Below are positions 1 to 7,525 of a stretch of 34,487 nt of DNA, piece by piece. Numbering within the stretch: the stretch's first letter is position 1; every line of letters begins with the position of its first letter. Under the pieces are notes generated by a model. That model made no database searches. It was not told the DNA's origin and saw nothing but the letters and a program-made list of their open reading frames with translations. Source of the DNA: Myxococcales bacterium (GTDB lineage: Bacteria; Myxococcota; Myxococcia; Myxococcales; JAKAPL01); assembly GCA_021783235.1 (NCBI GenBank), contig JAJXUD010000050.1, positions 1-34,487 of the forward strand, in the 5' to 3' direction. A program made the translations under genes and the position numbers.

Positions 1-571
1 ACGGGTAGCTGCCGGCCGAGAAGTTCTGGATGGTGGCGCCGTCGGTCCCGCTGTAGTCGCACGGGACCACGGTCGTCTGCGTCTGGCTGGAGCCCGGCGC
101 GACCGCGATGGTGATGCTCACGTTGGCTACGCCCGAGGCGGTGCAGCCCTGCCCGGCGAAGGTCCAGAGCAGCGTGATGTCGCTGTTCGCGATCGCGGCC
201 GTGGGCGTCGCCAGATCGGCGTTGACCGTGGTGTCGGCGCCGCCCTGGACGACGAGCGAGCTCGTGAGCCCGTAGATGGCGTTGCCCTTCGCGTCCTCGC
301 CCGTGAGCGTGAAGCTCTCCGGCCCCGAGGGGATGCCGTCCAGGGTGACGCCCGGGACGCCGTTCGGGTCGCGGCACGGGTAGGCCTGCTTTCCGGCGCC
401 CGCGATCTCGACCGAGACGTAGGAGACGCCCGCGAGCTCGCAGGACTGCCCGCCGTTGAAGGTCCAGAGGAAGGAGACGCTGCCCGCGGCGGGCGGGGGC
501 CCCGACTTGACGACGCAGGCGCCGAGGCCCGACAGCGCGAGGGCGGAGAGGACGGCGATCGTGCGGTTCAT
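1..571 (-). CDS. Repeat-containing lipoprotein, 3' end outside the window
   Basis: An open frame reads from an ATG at 571 to the window edge with no stop; 190 residues are visible. Residues 1-19 form a lipoprotein signal ending in the lipobox LGAC (Cys19), so the protein is probably anchored to a membrane. Two related modules follow, at about 32-120 and from 132. Each starts with a LWTF strand, then a Cys, then GVxxVSxxI and a PC, suggesting tandem beta-sandwich domains of about 100 residues. I do not recognise the family or a function. A nearly leaderless promoter with an inverted repeat lies just upstream (574-609). Transcription is divergent from tolQ. Confidence 0.75.
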   Translation of the reverse strand, partial: MNRTIAVLSALALSGLGACVVKSGPPPAAGSVSFLWTFNGGQSCELAGVSYVSVEIAGAGKQAYPCRDPNGVPGVTLDGIPSGPESFTLTGEDAKGNAIYGLTSSLVVQGGADTTVNADLATPTAAIANSDITLLWTFAGQGCTASGVANVSITIAVAPGSSQTQTTVVPCDYSGTDGATIQNFSAGSYP

Positions 572-573
572 GC

Positions 574-609
574 GGATCCCTATACCGAAGGCGACCTTCG
601 GGAAGCAAG
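574..609 (-). promoter_or_regulatory. Candidate promoter of the 1-571 lipoprotein with embedded inverted repeat
   Basis: On the minus strand, TTGCTT and TATAGG are separated by 18 bases. The -10 element ends about 9 bases before the ATG, so the transcript would be nearly leaderless. The spacer holds a perfect 7-bp inverted repeat, CCGAAGG-CGA-CCTTCGG (585-601), in the position of a repressor operator. Seen by eye only; the bound protein is unknown. Confidence 0.4.
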
Positions 610-637
610 GAGGCTCCCCGTCGGTTCGGACGCTCTG

Positions 638-669
638 GCGGCGAATCCCATTCAATCGCCGCGCTTTTT
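638..669 (+). terminator. Terminator-like hairpin in the tolQ leader
   Basis: GCGGCGA (638-644) pairs perfectly with TCGCCGC (656-662) around an 11-base loop. It is followed by GC and then five Ts (665-669). No plus-strand gene precedes it in the window, so it could attenuate transcription entering tolQ or stop antisense transcripts from the divergent promoter. TTGACC overlaps its T-run at 668-673, so the T-run could instead be part of a promoter. Confidence 0.35.
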
Positions 670-692
670 GACCCTCGAATTGACGGCATGTT

Positions 693-1415
693 ATGGCAAC
701 GCGAGCCATGAGCCTCCTCGCCCCCCTCCCCGCCGCGGGCCTCGACTACGTCGACGTCATCCGCCACGCCGGCGTCATCGAGCTGTCGGTGCTCGGTCTG
801 TTGCTCGGCGCCTCGATGGTCTCCTGGGCCATCATCGTCCGCAAGTACGCCCACCTGAAGGCGGCGGGGCGCCAGTCGCAGGCGTTCCTCGAGACCTTCT
901 GGCAGTCGCGCCGCCTCGACGCGATCTTCGAGGGGGCCGAGAAGATGGCGCAGAGCCCGGTCTCGCAGGTCTTCCGGGCGGGCTACATCGAGCTGTCGAA
1001 GCTGACCTCGCAGCCGGCGCCGGGCGAGGGCTCCATGAGCGAGCGGCTCGGCGGCATCGAGAACGTCGAGCGGGCGCTGCACCGCGCCCAGACCGCGGAG
1101 CTGACCCACCTCGAGGCCACCCTGCCGTTCCTCGGCACGACCGCCTCGGCCGCCCCGTTCGTGGGGCTCTTCGGCACGGTCTGGGGCATCATGAACGCCT
1201 TCTCGGACATCTACGCGCAGGGCAACGCGAACCTCGCCACGGTGGCGCAGCCGATCAGCCACGCGCTCATCGCCACGGCGTTCGGCCTCTTCGCGGCCAT
1301 CCCGGCGGTCGTCTCGTACAACTACTTCCTCTCGCGCATCAAGGTGCTCGACAGCGAGATGGAGAACTTCTCGTCGGACTTCCTCAACATCGTCAAGCGT
1401 CACTTCTTCAAGTGA
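693..1415 (+). CDS. tolQ: TolQ/ExbB-type proton channel subunit
   Basis: This is the inner-membrane stator subunit that, with TolR, converts proton motive force into movement of TolA. At 240 aa it matches the family's usual length. Membrane segments lie at about 29-49, 145-170 and 188-212. The last carries the conserved pattern ISHALIATAFGLFAAIPA, and the second the Gly/Ala-rich GTTASAAPFVGLFGTVWGI. It is the first gene of tolQ-tolR-tolA-tolB, which favours TolQ over ExbB or MotA. The start is uncertain: neither ATG 693 nor the in-frame ATG 708 has a clear ribosome site. If TTGACC at 668-673 is a -35 element, the transcript would begin near 700 and ATG 708 would be used. Confidence 0.93.
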   Translation: MATRAMSLLAPLPAAGLDYVDVIRHAGVIELSVLGLLLGASMVSWAIIVRKYAHLKAAGRQSQAFLETFWQSRRLDAIFEGAEKMAQSPVSQVFRAGYIELSKLTSQPAPGEGSMSERLGGIENVERALHRAQTAELTHLEATLPFLGTTASAAPFVGLFGTVWGIMNAFSDIYAQGNANLATVAQPISHALIATAFGLFAAIPAVVSYNYFLSRIKVLDSEMENFSSDFLNIVKRHFFK

Positions 1416-1430
1416 GGGGCTGAACCGGCG

Positions 1431-1874
1431 ATGGCCTTCTCGGGCAACCAGAACCGCGGCGCGCTCACCGAGATCAACGTCACGCCGCTCGTGGACGTGA
1501 TGCTCGTGCTCCTCATCATCTTCATGGTGGCGGCGCCGCTCATCCAGCAGGGCGTCAAGGTGGCGCTGCCGCAGACGAGGGCCGCGGAGATCCAGTCGCG
1601 CGAGGCGAAGCTCGTCCTCTCGGTGAAGAAGGACCAGACGATCTGGCTCGACGACGCGGAGATCCCGCTCGACGGGCTCGAGGAGAAGCTGCGGGCCAAC
1701 GCGAAGCTGACGGCCGACAAGGAGCTCTACCTGCAGGCCGACCGCGACCTCCCCTACGGCTACGTCGTCTCGGTCATGGCCGCCATCCAGCGGGCCGGCA
1801 TCGAGAACCTCGGCATGATCACGGACCCCGAGGGGCCCAAGGTCGCCGAGGTGAAGAGGTCGAAGCGGCGGTGA
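1431..1874 (+). CDS. tolR: TolR/ExbD-type channel subunit
   Basis: TolR partners TolQ in the proton-driven motor that constricts the outer membrane at division. The protein has 147 aa: a short cytoplasmic tail, one membrane helix at about 18-36, and a periplasmic domain. The helix begins with the family motif NVTPLVDVMLVLLIIFMV, whose Asp22 corresponds to the proton-binding Asp of E. coli TolR. The sequence GAGGGG lies 10-15 bases before the ATG. The gene begins 15 bases after tolQ, and its stop overlaps the next start (GTGA). Confidence 0.93.
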   Translation: MAFSGNQNRGALTEINVTPLVDVMLVLLIIFMVAAPLIQQGVKVALPQTRAAEIQSREAKLVLSVKKDQTIWLDDAEIPLDGLEEKLRANAKLTADKELYLQADRDLPYGYVVSVMAAIQRAGIENLGMITDPEGPKVAEVKRSKRR

Positions 1875-2656
1875 CGGGCGAGGCCCTCGCGGAGGGAGGA
1901 CCGCTCGGCCGGCCGAGGGGCGGAGGCGAGGGGCCGGAGCACTTCGAGGACGGCGCCCCGCCGAGGCGCCCGCCCTTCCCGCTCGGCGCCTCGCTCGCGA
2001 TCTCGGTCGCGCTGCACGCCGGCCTGGTCGCCGCGCTGCTCGGCAGCTCGCTCTTCCGGCCGCCCGCGCTCGACCCCTCCCAGGCGATCCACGTCAAGCT
2101 CGCCCGCATCGGCACCCCGCGCGACAAGAGGCTGCTGCCGCGCCGCCCCCAGGATCCGGTCTCGACCCCCGCCGCGCCGGTGCCGGTGGCCACCGCGAAG
2201 GCGGTGCCGGTCGCCTCGACGCGGCCGATGCCGAAGCTGACCGCGAAGAGGGCCGAGAGCGCGCGGGACCGAATCCAGAGCGCCCTCTCGAAGCTCGAGA
2301 AGCAGGTCGACGACCAGGCCGGCGACCCGAACGGCTTTCAGAACGGCACCGACGACACGACCGAGGGCGACCTCTACTGGGCGCGCGTCGTCGACCGGAT
2401 CAAGCGCTTCTACGTCGTGCCGAACACCATCCCCGACTCCGAGCGGAAGAGGCTCGTCGCCGACGTCCGCATCAGCATCGGCCCGGACGGCACCATCGGG
2501 GATCTCCAGACGCAGACGAGCAGCGGCAACGCCTTCTTCGACCACGCCATCGAGGCGGCCGTGAAGAAGTGCCGCGCCCTGCCGGCGCCGCCGCCAGAAC
2601 TCGCGCGCCGGGCGCGCGACGGCGTCGTGCTGGAGTTCCGCGCCGCCGAGATGTAG
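1871..2656 (+). CDS. tolA: TolA-like protein with TonB C-terminal domain
   Basis: This protein would transmit force from TolQR to the outer membrane. The GTG start sits in a GTGA overlap with the tolR stop. Order: acidic/Pro-rich cytoplasmic tail (1-37), one membrane helix (about 38-62), a basic Pro/Ala linker with a short coiled-coil-like stretch (about 125-150), and a TonB/TolA C-terminal domain (about 165-261) containing YWARVVDRIKRFYVVP. The helix keeps the Ser-x3-His pattern (SVALH) by which TolA and TonB contact their motor. At 261 aa it is much shorter than E. coli TolA because the long helical domain is nearly absent. A TonB role is possible, but position between tolR and tolB favours TolA. 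Confidence 0.82.
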   Translation: MTGEALAEGGPLGRPRGGGEGPEHFEDGAPPRRPPFPLGASLAISVALHAGLVAALLGSSLFRPPALDPSQAIHVKLARIGTPRDKRLLPRRPQDPVSTPAAPVPVATAKAVPVASTRPMPKLTAKRAESARDRIQSALSKLEKQVDDQAGDPNGFQNGTDDTTEGDLYWARVVDRIKRFYVVPNTIPDSERKRLVADVRISIGPDGTIGDLQTQTSSGNAFFDHAIEAAVKKCRALPAPPPELARRARDGVVLEFRAAEM

Positions 2657-2668
2657 GAAAGCACGCTC

Positions 2669-3952
2669 ATGCTCACCGCCCTCGCGCTCTCGCTCGCCCT
2701 CACGCAGGCGCCGCCGAAGCTCATCATCGGGGGCGCGAGCTTCCAGCCCTATCCGCTCGCGCTCGCGCCGCTCGGCGGGACCGGCGCAGCCGCCGCGGCG
2801 GCGGCCGAGCTCTACGCGACCTTGAAGGACGACCTCGCGATCAGCGGCCTCTTCGACCCGCAGCTCCTCGACCCGAAGGGCTACCTCGCCGATCCGCACG
2901 AGGGGATGACGGCCGCGACCATCCACTTCCAGCGCTGGAGCGACGTGGGCGCCGAGGGGCTCGTCAAGGGCGAGATCCGCGCCAGCGGCGGCCGGTTGAC
3001 GGCGGAGCTTCAGCTCTTCGACGTGCTCGCCCGGAGCCAGCAGCTCGACCGGCGCTACGAGGTCGGGCCCAAGGGGGCGCGGGAGATCGCCCACCGCTTC
3101 GCGGACGACCTCATCCAGTACTTCACGAGCGAGCCCGGGCCGTTCGAGTCCGAGCTCGTCTACGTCAAGGACGTCGGCCGCCAGAAGGAGCTCGGCCTCG
3201 CCGACTGGGACGGCCACGGCGAGCGGCTCGTCACCCGCGGCGGCAACCTGAACCTGCTCCCCTCCTGGGCGCCCGACGGCCGCGCCGTCGCCTTCACGAG
3301 CTACAAGAACGGCCACCCGGACCTCTGGGAGCTGCTCCTCCCCTCGCGCGCGGAGAAGCTCCTCGCGGCGCGGGGCGACCTGAACACCGGCGCGGTCTTC
3401 TCGCCCGACGGCAAGAGGGTCGCCTTCGCCTCGAGCTCCGAGGGCAACGACCAGATCTACCTGCTCGACCTCGCGAGCGGCGAGGTCACGAGGCTGACGA
3501 ACGACTTCGGCATCGACGCCTCGCCCTGCTGGTCGCCCGACGGCAAGCAGCTCGCCCTCGTGAGCCAGCGCGAGGGCTCGCCGCAGATCTACCTGATGAA
3601 CGCCGACGGCTCGGGGGCGAAGCGGCTCACCTTCCAGGGCAACTACAACCAGACCCCCAAGTGGTCGCCCCGCGGCGACCTCATCGCCTTCACCGCGCGC
3701 GACGAGCGGGCCGTCTTCGACCTCTTCACCATCAACGTCCAGACCGGCCAGGTGACGCGGATCACCCAGGACCAGGGGCTCAACTCCGCGCCGTCGTGGG
3801 CCCCGAACGGGCGGCTCCTCGTCTTCACCTCGACCCGCACGGGCAAGAAGGAGCTCTGGGTCACCACTCCCGACGGCAACAGCCAGCACCAGCTCACCCA
3901 CGACGGCGGCTACTCCTCCCCCGCGTGGGGGCCGGCGATCCCGCGCCGCTGA
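2669..3952 (+). CDS. tolB: TolB periplasmic beta-propeller protein
   Basis: TolB is the periplasmic partner of Pal and TolA in the Tol-Pal system. A short signal peptide (about 1-14) is followed by the TolB N-terminal alpha/beta domain (about 17-135) and a six-bladed propeller (about 145-427). The propeller shows repeated PD40 motifs: WAPDGRAVAFTS, FSPDGKRVAFAS, WSPDGKQLALVS, WSPRGDLIAFTA and WAPNGRLLVFTS. Length (427 aa) matches the family. AGGAAAG precedes the ATG, 12 bases after the tolA-like gene. No pal or cpoB follows; the next genes are convergent pab genes, so Pal must be encoded elsewhere. Confidence 0.94.
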   Translation: MLTALALSLALTQAPPKLIIGGASFQPYPLALAPLGGTGAAAAAAAELYATLKDDLAISGLFDPQLLDPKGYLADPHEGMTAATIHFQRWSDVGAEGLVKGEIRASGGRLTAELQLFDVLARSQQLDRRYEVGPKGAREIAHRFADDLIQYFTSEPGPFESELVYVKDVGRQKELGLADWDGHGERLVTRGGNLNLLPSWAPDGRAVAFTSYKNGHPDLWELLLPSRAEKLLAARGDLNTGAVFSPDGKRVAFASSSEGNDQIYLLDLASGEVTRLTNDFGIDASPCWSPDGKQLALVSQREGSPQIYLMNADGSGAKRLTFQGNYNQTPKWSPRGDLIAFTARDERAVFDLFTINVQTGQVTRITQDQGLNSAPSWAPNGRLLVFTSTRTGKKELWVTTPDGNSQHQLTHDGGYSSPAWGPAIPRR

Positions 3953-3982
3953 GACCACGCCGAACGCTCCCTTTGGCCCCCG

Positions 3983-4603
3983 TCACGGCCGCTTCGTCAG
4001 GCGCGCGAAGAGCGCCTCGATCCGCTGCCGAATCTCCGGCGGAAACGAACGGCTGTGCGGCTCCGCGAGAGCGCACGTTCCCGCGACCGCGTTCACGAGG
4101 AGAAGCGCGTCGCACGAGGTCGGGATCTCGGCCTCGCGCGTGAGGAGGTGGTCGCGGATGGCGGCCTCGGCGGTGGACCAGACGCGCGGCCGCCGCCGGG
4201 GAGGGCAGACGATGCGGCCGCCGTCCCACCCCACGACGGCAGCGCAGCAGGCCTCCAGCGTCTCGCGCCCGTCCGCCGACGTCAGGAGCGTCGCCACCCC
4301 GTCCAACCGCACCCGATCGTAGCCGCTCGGCGAGCAGCTCTTCGGGAGAAACCCGGCTCGATCGAGAACGGGTGACGGCAGCATTCTCGCCGGCATTCCG
4401 TCGCGCAGGCGCGAGCCGGGCCTGGGCTCGGCGCGCATGCCCCCCGGCTCCGTCCAGATCGCCCAGACGCCCGGCGCGGCATCGCGGCCAAAGCGGAGGA
4501 ACGCCTCTCGGGCGACGGGGTCGGCCTCCACCTCGAGGCGCCGCGCGTGGTAGTCCCACAGGACCACGCCGCCGCCGGTCACGCGGCAGAGGGTGTACGG
4601 CAT
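3983..4603 (-). CDS. Diverged class IV aminotransferase-fold protein (PabC-like)
   Basis: The position after pabA and pabB suggests 4-amino-4-deoxychorismate lyase, which releases pyruvate to give p-aminobenzoate. The 206-aa protein keeps the fold's landmarks: LCRVTGGGV, then HARRL near 19-23, a lone Lys88 (LPKSC) where the PLP lysine belongs, then ETLEACCAAVV (114-124) and GGRIVCPP (128-135). The signature E-x-[ST]-x-x-N is degraded: Asn is replaced by Ala, and the LPGITR-type segment reads RVWSTAEA. It may be inactive, altered in substrate, or a poor lyase. Its start lies 25 bases inside pabB. Assignment rests on weak similarity plus context. Confidence 0.62.
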   Translation of the reverse strand: MPYTLCRVTGGGVVLWDYHARRLEVEADPVAREAFLRFGRDAAPGVWAIWTEPGGMRAEPRPGSRLRDGMPARMLPSPVLDRAGFLPKSCSPSGYDRVRLDGVATLLTSADGRETLEACCAAVVGWDGGRIVCPPRRRPRVWSTAEAAIRDHLLTREAEIPTSCDALLLVNAVAGTCALAEPHSRSFPPEIRQRIEALFARLTKRP

Positions 4604-5589
4604 CGGAGCGCTCCCAGCTTCGTCTCCAGCTCGTCGAGCTCCGCCTGGGGATCCGAATCGTAGACGATGCCCCCGCCCACGCCATAGCTCCAGCCCCCCG
4701 GCGCCCTCGCCGCCGTGCGGATGAGCAGGCTGAAGGTCGAGCGCTCCCCCGTCCAGAGTCCGAGCGCGCCGCAGTACGCCCCGCGCGGGGTGGGCTCCAG
4801 ACTCCGAATCATCGCGAGCGCGGCCCGTTTCGGCGCGCCGGTCACCGAGCCGCCGGGGTGCAGCGACGCGAGAACGTCGAGGGGGGTCGCCCCCTGGTCG
4901 AGGCGCCCGACGACATCGCTCACGGCCTGAAGGGCGTAGGGCAGCTCGATCACGCGGCGCTCGCAGGCGACACGCACGGTCTTCGGGCGACAGACCTGGG
5001 CGAGGTCGTTGCGTAGGAGGTCGGTGATCATGGCCAGCTCCGCACGCTCCTTCTCGCTGGTCTCGAGCTGCTCCTTGCCCGCAGGCCGCGCCGTACCCTT
5101 CATCGGCTCTGAATGCACCTCGCCGCCGTTGGTCTCGAAGAACAGCTCCGGGGAGGCGGACACGAGCTCGCCCCCGTCGGGAAAGCGCACCCACGCGGCG
5201 AATCGCGGGACGCCGCGCTCGCACATCAGCGAGAGCAGCTCGGCGCCGGTTGCGTCGGAGAGCTGCGCGCGGACCGTGAGGCAGACCTGGTAGACGTCTC
5301 CGCACGCGATCGCTTCGCGGATCCGCCTCACCTTCTCCGCGTGGCCGTCCGCCAGGAGAGTCACCCGCAGGCCGCGGGGCGCGGGCCCGCCGAGCTCGAC
5401 CTCGCACGGTCGGGCCGAATCGGCCGCGAAGCCGAGCGCGCCCGCGCCACGCGCCTCGAAGGGCGCGAAGACGAGCGTTGGATCGGCGGCCGCCGGCCGG
5501 AGGCCGCGCAGGAGGAGCCACTGGCCGCCGCCGAATCCCGGCCCGAGCAGCGCGAAGGACGAAAGCGGCTCGAGCTCGCCGAGCTTCAT
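4579..5589 (-). CDS. pabB: Aminodeoxychorismate synthase component I (PabB)
   Basis: The enzyme converts chorismate and ammonia to 4-amino-4-deoxychorismate for folate. The 336-aa chorismate-binding domain is nearly complete but lacks the usual N-terminal region. Motifs: SASPELFFE (144-152), PMKGTARP (162-169) with Lys164, MITDLLRNDL (187-196), HPGGSVTGAPK (244-254) and GGGIVYDSDP (305-314). The Lys in PxKGT marks PabB; anthranilate synthase has Ala there. The usual YQVNL motif reads YQVCL. ATG overlaps the pabA stop by four bases, indicating translational coupling to the amidotransferase subunit. Confidence 0.9.
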   Translation of the reverse strand: MKLGELEPLSSFALLGPGFGGGQWLLLRGLRPAAADPTLVFAPFEARGAGALGFAADSARPCEVELGGPAPRGLRVTLLADGHAEKVRRIREAIACGDVYQVCLTVRAQLSDATGAELLSLMCERGVPRFAAWVRFPDGGELVSASPELFFETNGGEVHSEPMKGTARPAGKEQLETSEKERAELAMITDLLRNDLAQVCRPKTVRVACERRVIELPYALQAVSDVVGRLDQGATPLDVLASLHPGGSVTGAPKRAALAMIRSLEPTPRGAYCGALGLWTGERSTFSLLIRTAARAPGGWSYGVGGGIVYDSDPQAELDELETKLGALRCRTPSAA

Positions 5590-6194
5590 GTCACGGCTTC
5601 GAAGAAGTCGGCGATCATCTCCCGGCCGCGCGGGCTGCCGAACGAGTCCGGATGAAACTGGAGCCCGGCCATCGGGAGGGACTCGTGCTCGATCGCCATC
5701 GGGGTGCCGTCCTCCGACCGCGCGATCACGCGCAGCGGCGCCTCGACCGCCGCGAGACCGAGCGAGTTGTAGCGCATCACCAGCTCGGGACCGGCGAAGT
5801 GCGGGAAGAGACGCGATCGCCCGAAGACGATCGCCGTCCGCTTGCCGTGGACGGGCGCCGCGCGGACGAGCTTCGCGCCGTAGGCGAGGCCGAGTGCCTG
5901 GTGGCCCAGGCAGATGCCGAGCAGAGGCCTCTCTAGGCGCGCCGCCATCCGAACGACGTCCACGATCCCCGCCCGGACCGGGTCGGTCGGACCGGGGCCC
6001 ACGACGACGACGTCCGCGGTCTCGACGGCCCGTGGATCACGCGCGGCTTCTCGGCCCGGGCAGAGGCGAACGTCCCTGCGATCGACGGGAAGGCTCTCGA
6101 CGACGTTCCAGCTGAACGAGTCGTCGTTCTCGAGGACGAGCACGCGCACGGGGCCATGTAACAGCATCGGTCGGGTGGCGTCGACGATCGTCAC
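5586..6194 (-). CDS. pabA: Glutamine amidotransferase subunit (PabA/TrpG type)
   Basis: This class I amidotransferase supplies ammonia to PabB. At 202 aa it has LENDDSFSWNV (21-31), GPGPTDP (66-72), the nucleophile loop GICLGHQALG (93-102) with Cys95, and QFHPDSFGSPRG (179-190) with His181. The usual HPES Glu is Asp183 here, and the usual RYHSL reads RYNSL, so the active site is slightly altered. The GTG start overlaps the kinase stop (GTGA). The GTG adds about 15 residues before the conserved VRVLVLEND, so translation might start at an internal ATG instead. TrpG is the alternative, but the adjacent PabB supports PabA. Confidence 0.88.
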   Translation of the reverse strand: MTIVDATRPMLLHGPVRVLVLENDDSFSWNVVESLPVDRRDVRLCPGREAARDPRAVETADVVVVGPGPTDPVRAGIVDVVRMAARLERPLLGICLGHQALGLAYGAKLVRAAPVHGKRTAIVFGRSRLFPHFAGPELVMRYNSLGLAAVEAPLRVIARSEDGTPMAIEHESLPMAGLQFHPDSFGSPRGREMIADFFEAVT

Positions 6195-7462
6195 GGTGCT
6201 GCTCGCGCGCCGTCCCCTGCCGGCCCGGACGTCGGCTCTCGCCTCCCGCAGGCCTCCGTCGCGGCCGCCTGAGGCACGAGCGGAAGCTCGACGCGAAACG
6301 TGGCGCCCCGACCCGCCGTGCTCTCGACGGCCACCCGCCCCCCGTGGGCCTCGGCCATCCGGCGGACGAGGAAGAGGCCGAGACCGAGGCCGCCCCAGCT
6401 CTGGGAAGAGGCCCGCTGAAAGAGCTGGAAGATCCGCGCCTGATCCGCCGGCGGAATCCCGACTCCATGGTCGCGGACCGACAGCAGCGCGCGGACGCCG
6501 TCGCTCGAAACCGAGATCTCGATCGGCCTGCCCAGACCGTACTTCATGGCGTTGTCGAGGAGGTTCGAGACGATCTGCGGGAGCCTGCGGGGATCCCAGC
6601 GGCCGATCACCGGCCGGGGCGCGTCGATCTCGATGACGCTCTTCGACCGGGGAGCCCGCCGGTGGGCGCGGGCGGCCTCTTTTCGGACCAGGGCCGCGAG
6701 GTCGATCTCCTCGGGGTGGAGCGCCAGCTCCCCGGCGCGGACGAGCGAGGTATCGAGCAGGTCGTCGATGAGGTCGCCGAGCCGCATGAGGCTCGGGCGC
6801 AGCGCCTCGAAACGGCGCAGTAAGGTTTCAGGCAGCTCATCGACGCGTCCGCCGAGGGTGCGCCAGAGGAGATCGAATTCGAGCCCGAGCGCGGCGACGG
6901 GGGTCTTGAGCTCGTGCGAGGCGACGGCGAGAAACTCGTCGCGCAGCCTCACGCCCGCCTGGGCCTCGGCGAGCAGGCGGCGTCGCTCTTCGTCCGCGAG
7001 GCGCCGCTGGGTGGTGTCGTGCGCCATCGCCACGATTGCGGGCCGTGAGTCGAGCACGACGGGGAGGGCGGCGATTTCGGCCCAGATGATCCGGCCGTCC
7101 CGAGCGAGCAGCCGTTCCTCGCGGATGGGGACGGGACGGAAGCTGGCCGCCATGCGCCGCGCCCGCTCCACGACCACCGGGCGATCCTCCGGCGCGACGA
7201 TGGCGAGGACATCCCGGCCATCCAACTCGCCAGGGCCGTAGCCGAGGAGGCGCTCGATCGCTGGGTTTGCGCGCAGAATTCGGCCGCCCCACTGGGCGAC
7301 CATGGGCTCGGGGGAATGCTCCATCATTTCGGCGAGGCCGGGCTTTCGCGCGGCGCCTCGCCGGGCCCACCGTCGCGCGAGGGCAGCGCCGAGCGCCGCG
7401 ACCCCGAAGCCGGCGGCCATCCAGCCGAGGGCACCCGTGATGGTCGTCCGTTCGGACCGCAT
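6191..7462 (-). CDS. Membrane-anchored PAS sensor histidine kinase
   Basis: This is the sensor half of a two-component system. Counting from ATG 7462 (423 aa): one membrane helix at about 10-30, a PAS domain at about 45-150 (SPEPMVAQWGGRILRANPAI), a HisKA helix with phospho-acceptor His183 in ASHELKTPV, and an ATPase domain. The ATPase has its N box NLLDNAMKYG (300-309), G1 box DHGVGIP (331-337) and G2 box GLGLGLF (358-364). With one helix and no periplasmic loop, PAS sensing is likely intracellular. No response regulator is adjacent. Its stop overlaps the pabA start, an unusual pairing. An upstream in-frame GTG at 7486 is an alternative start. Confidence 0.88.
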   Translation of the reverse strand: MRSERTTITGALGWMAAGFGVAALGAALARRWARRGAARKPGLAEMMEHSPEPMVAQWGGRILRANPAIERLLGYGPGELDGRDVLAIVAPEDRPVVVERARRMAASFRPVPIREERLLARDGRIIWAEIAALPVVLDSRPAIVAMAHDTTQRRLADEERRRLLAEAQAGVRLRDEFLAVASHELKTPVAALGLEFDLLWRTLGGRVDELPETLLRRFEALRPSLMRLGDLIDDLLDTSLVRAGELALHPEEIDLAALVRKEAARAHRRAPRSKSVIEIDAPRPVIGRWDPRRLPQIVSNLLDNAMKYGLGRPIEISVSSDGVRALLSVRDHGVGIPPADQARIFQLFQRASSQSWGGLGLGLFLVRRMAEAHGGRVAVESTAGRGATFRVELPLVPQAAATEACGRREPTSGPAGDGARAAP

Positions 7463-7525
7463 GGCGTCACCCAAGGATCTCTGCACGCCCGCGCTCGCCG
7501 GCCAGGCCGGCGCGAGGCCCGTGGG

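Noticed and set aside
1760-3958. 732-codon open frame opposite tolA/tolB
   Set aside because: Long antisense frames are expected in such GC-rich DNA. The plus strand encodes clear TolA- and TolB-like proteins; the minus reading is low-complexity.
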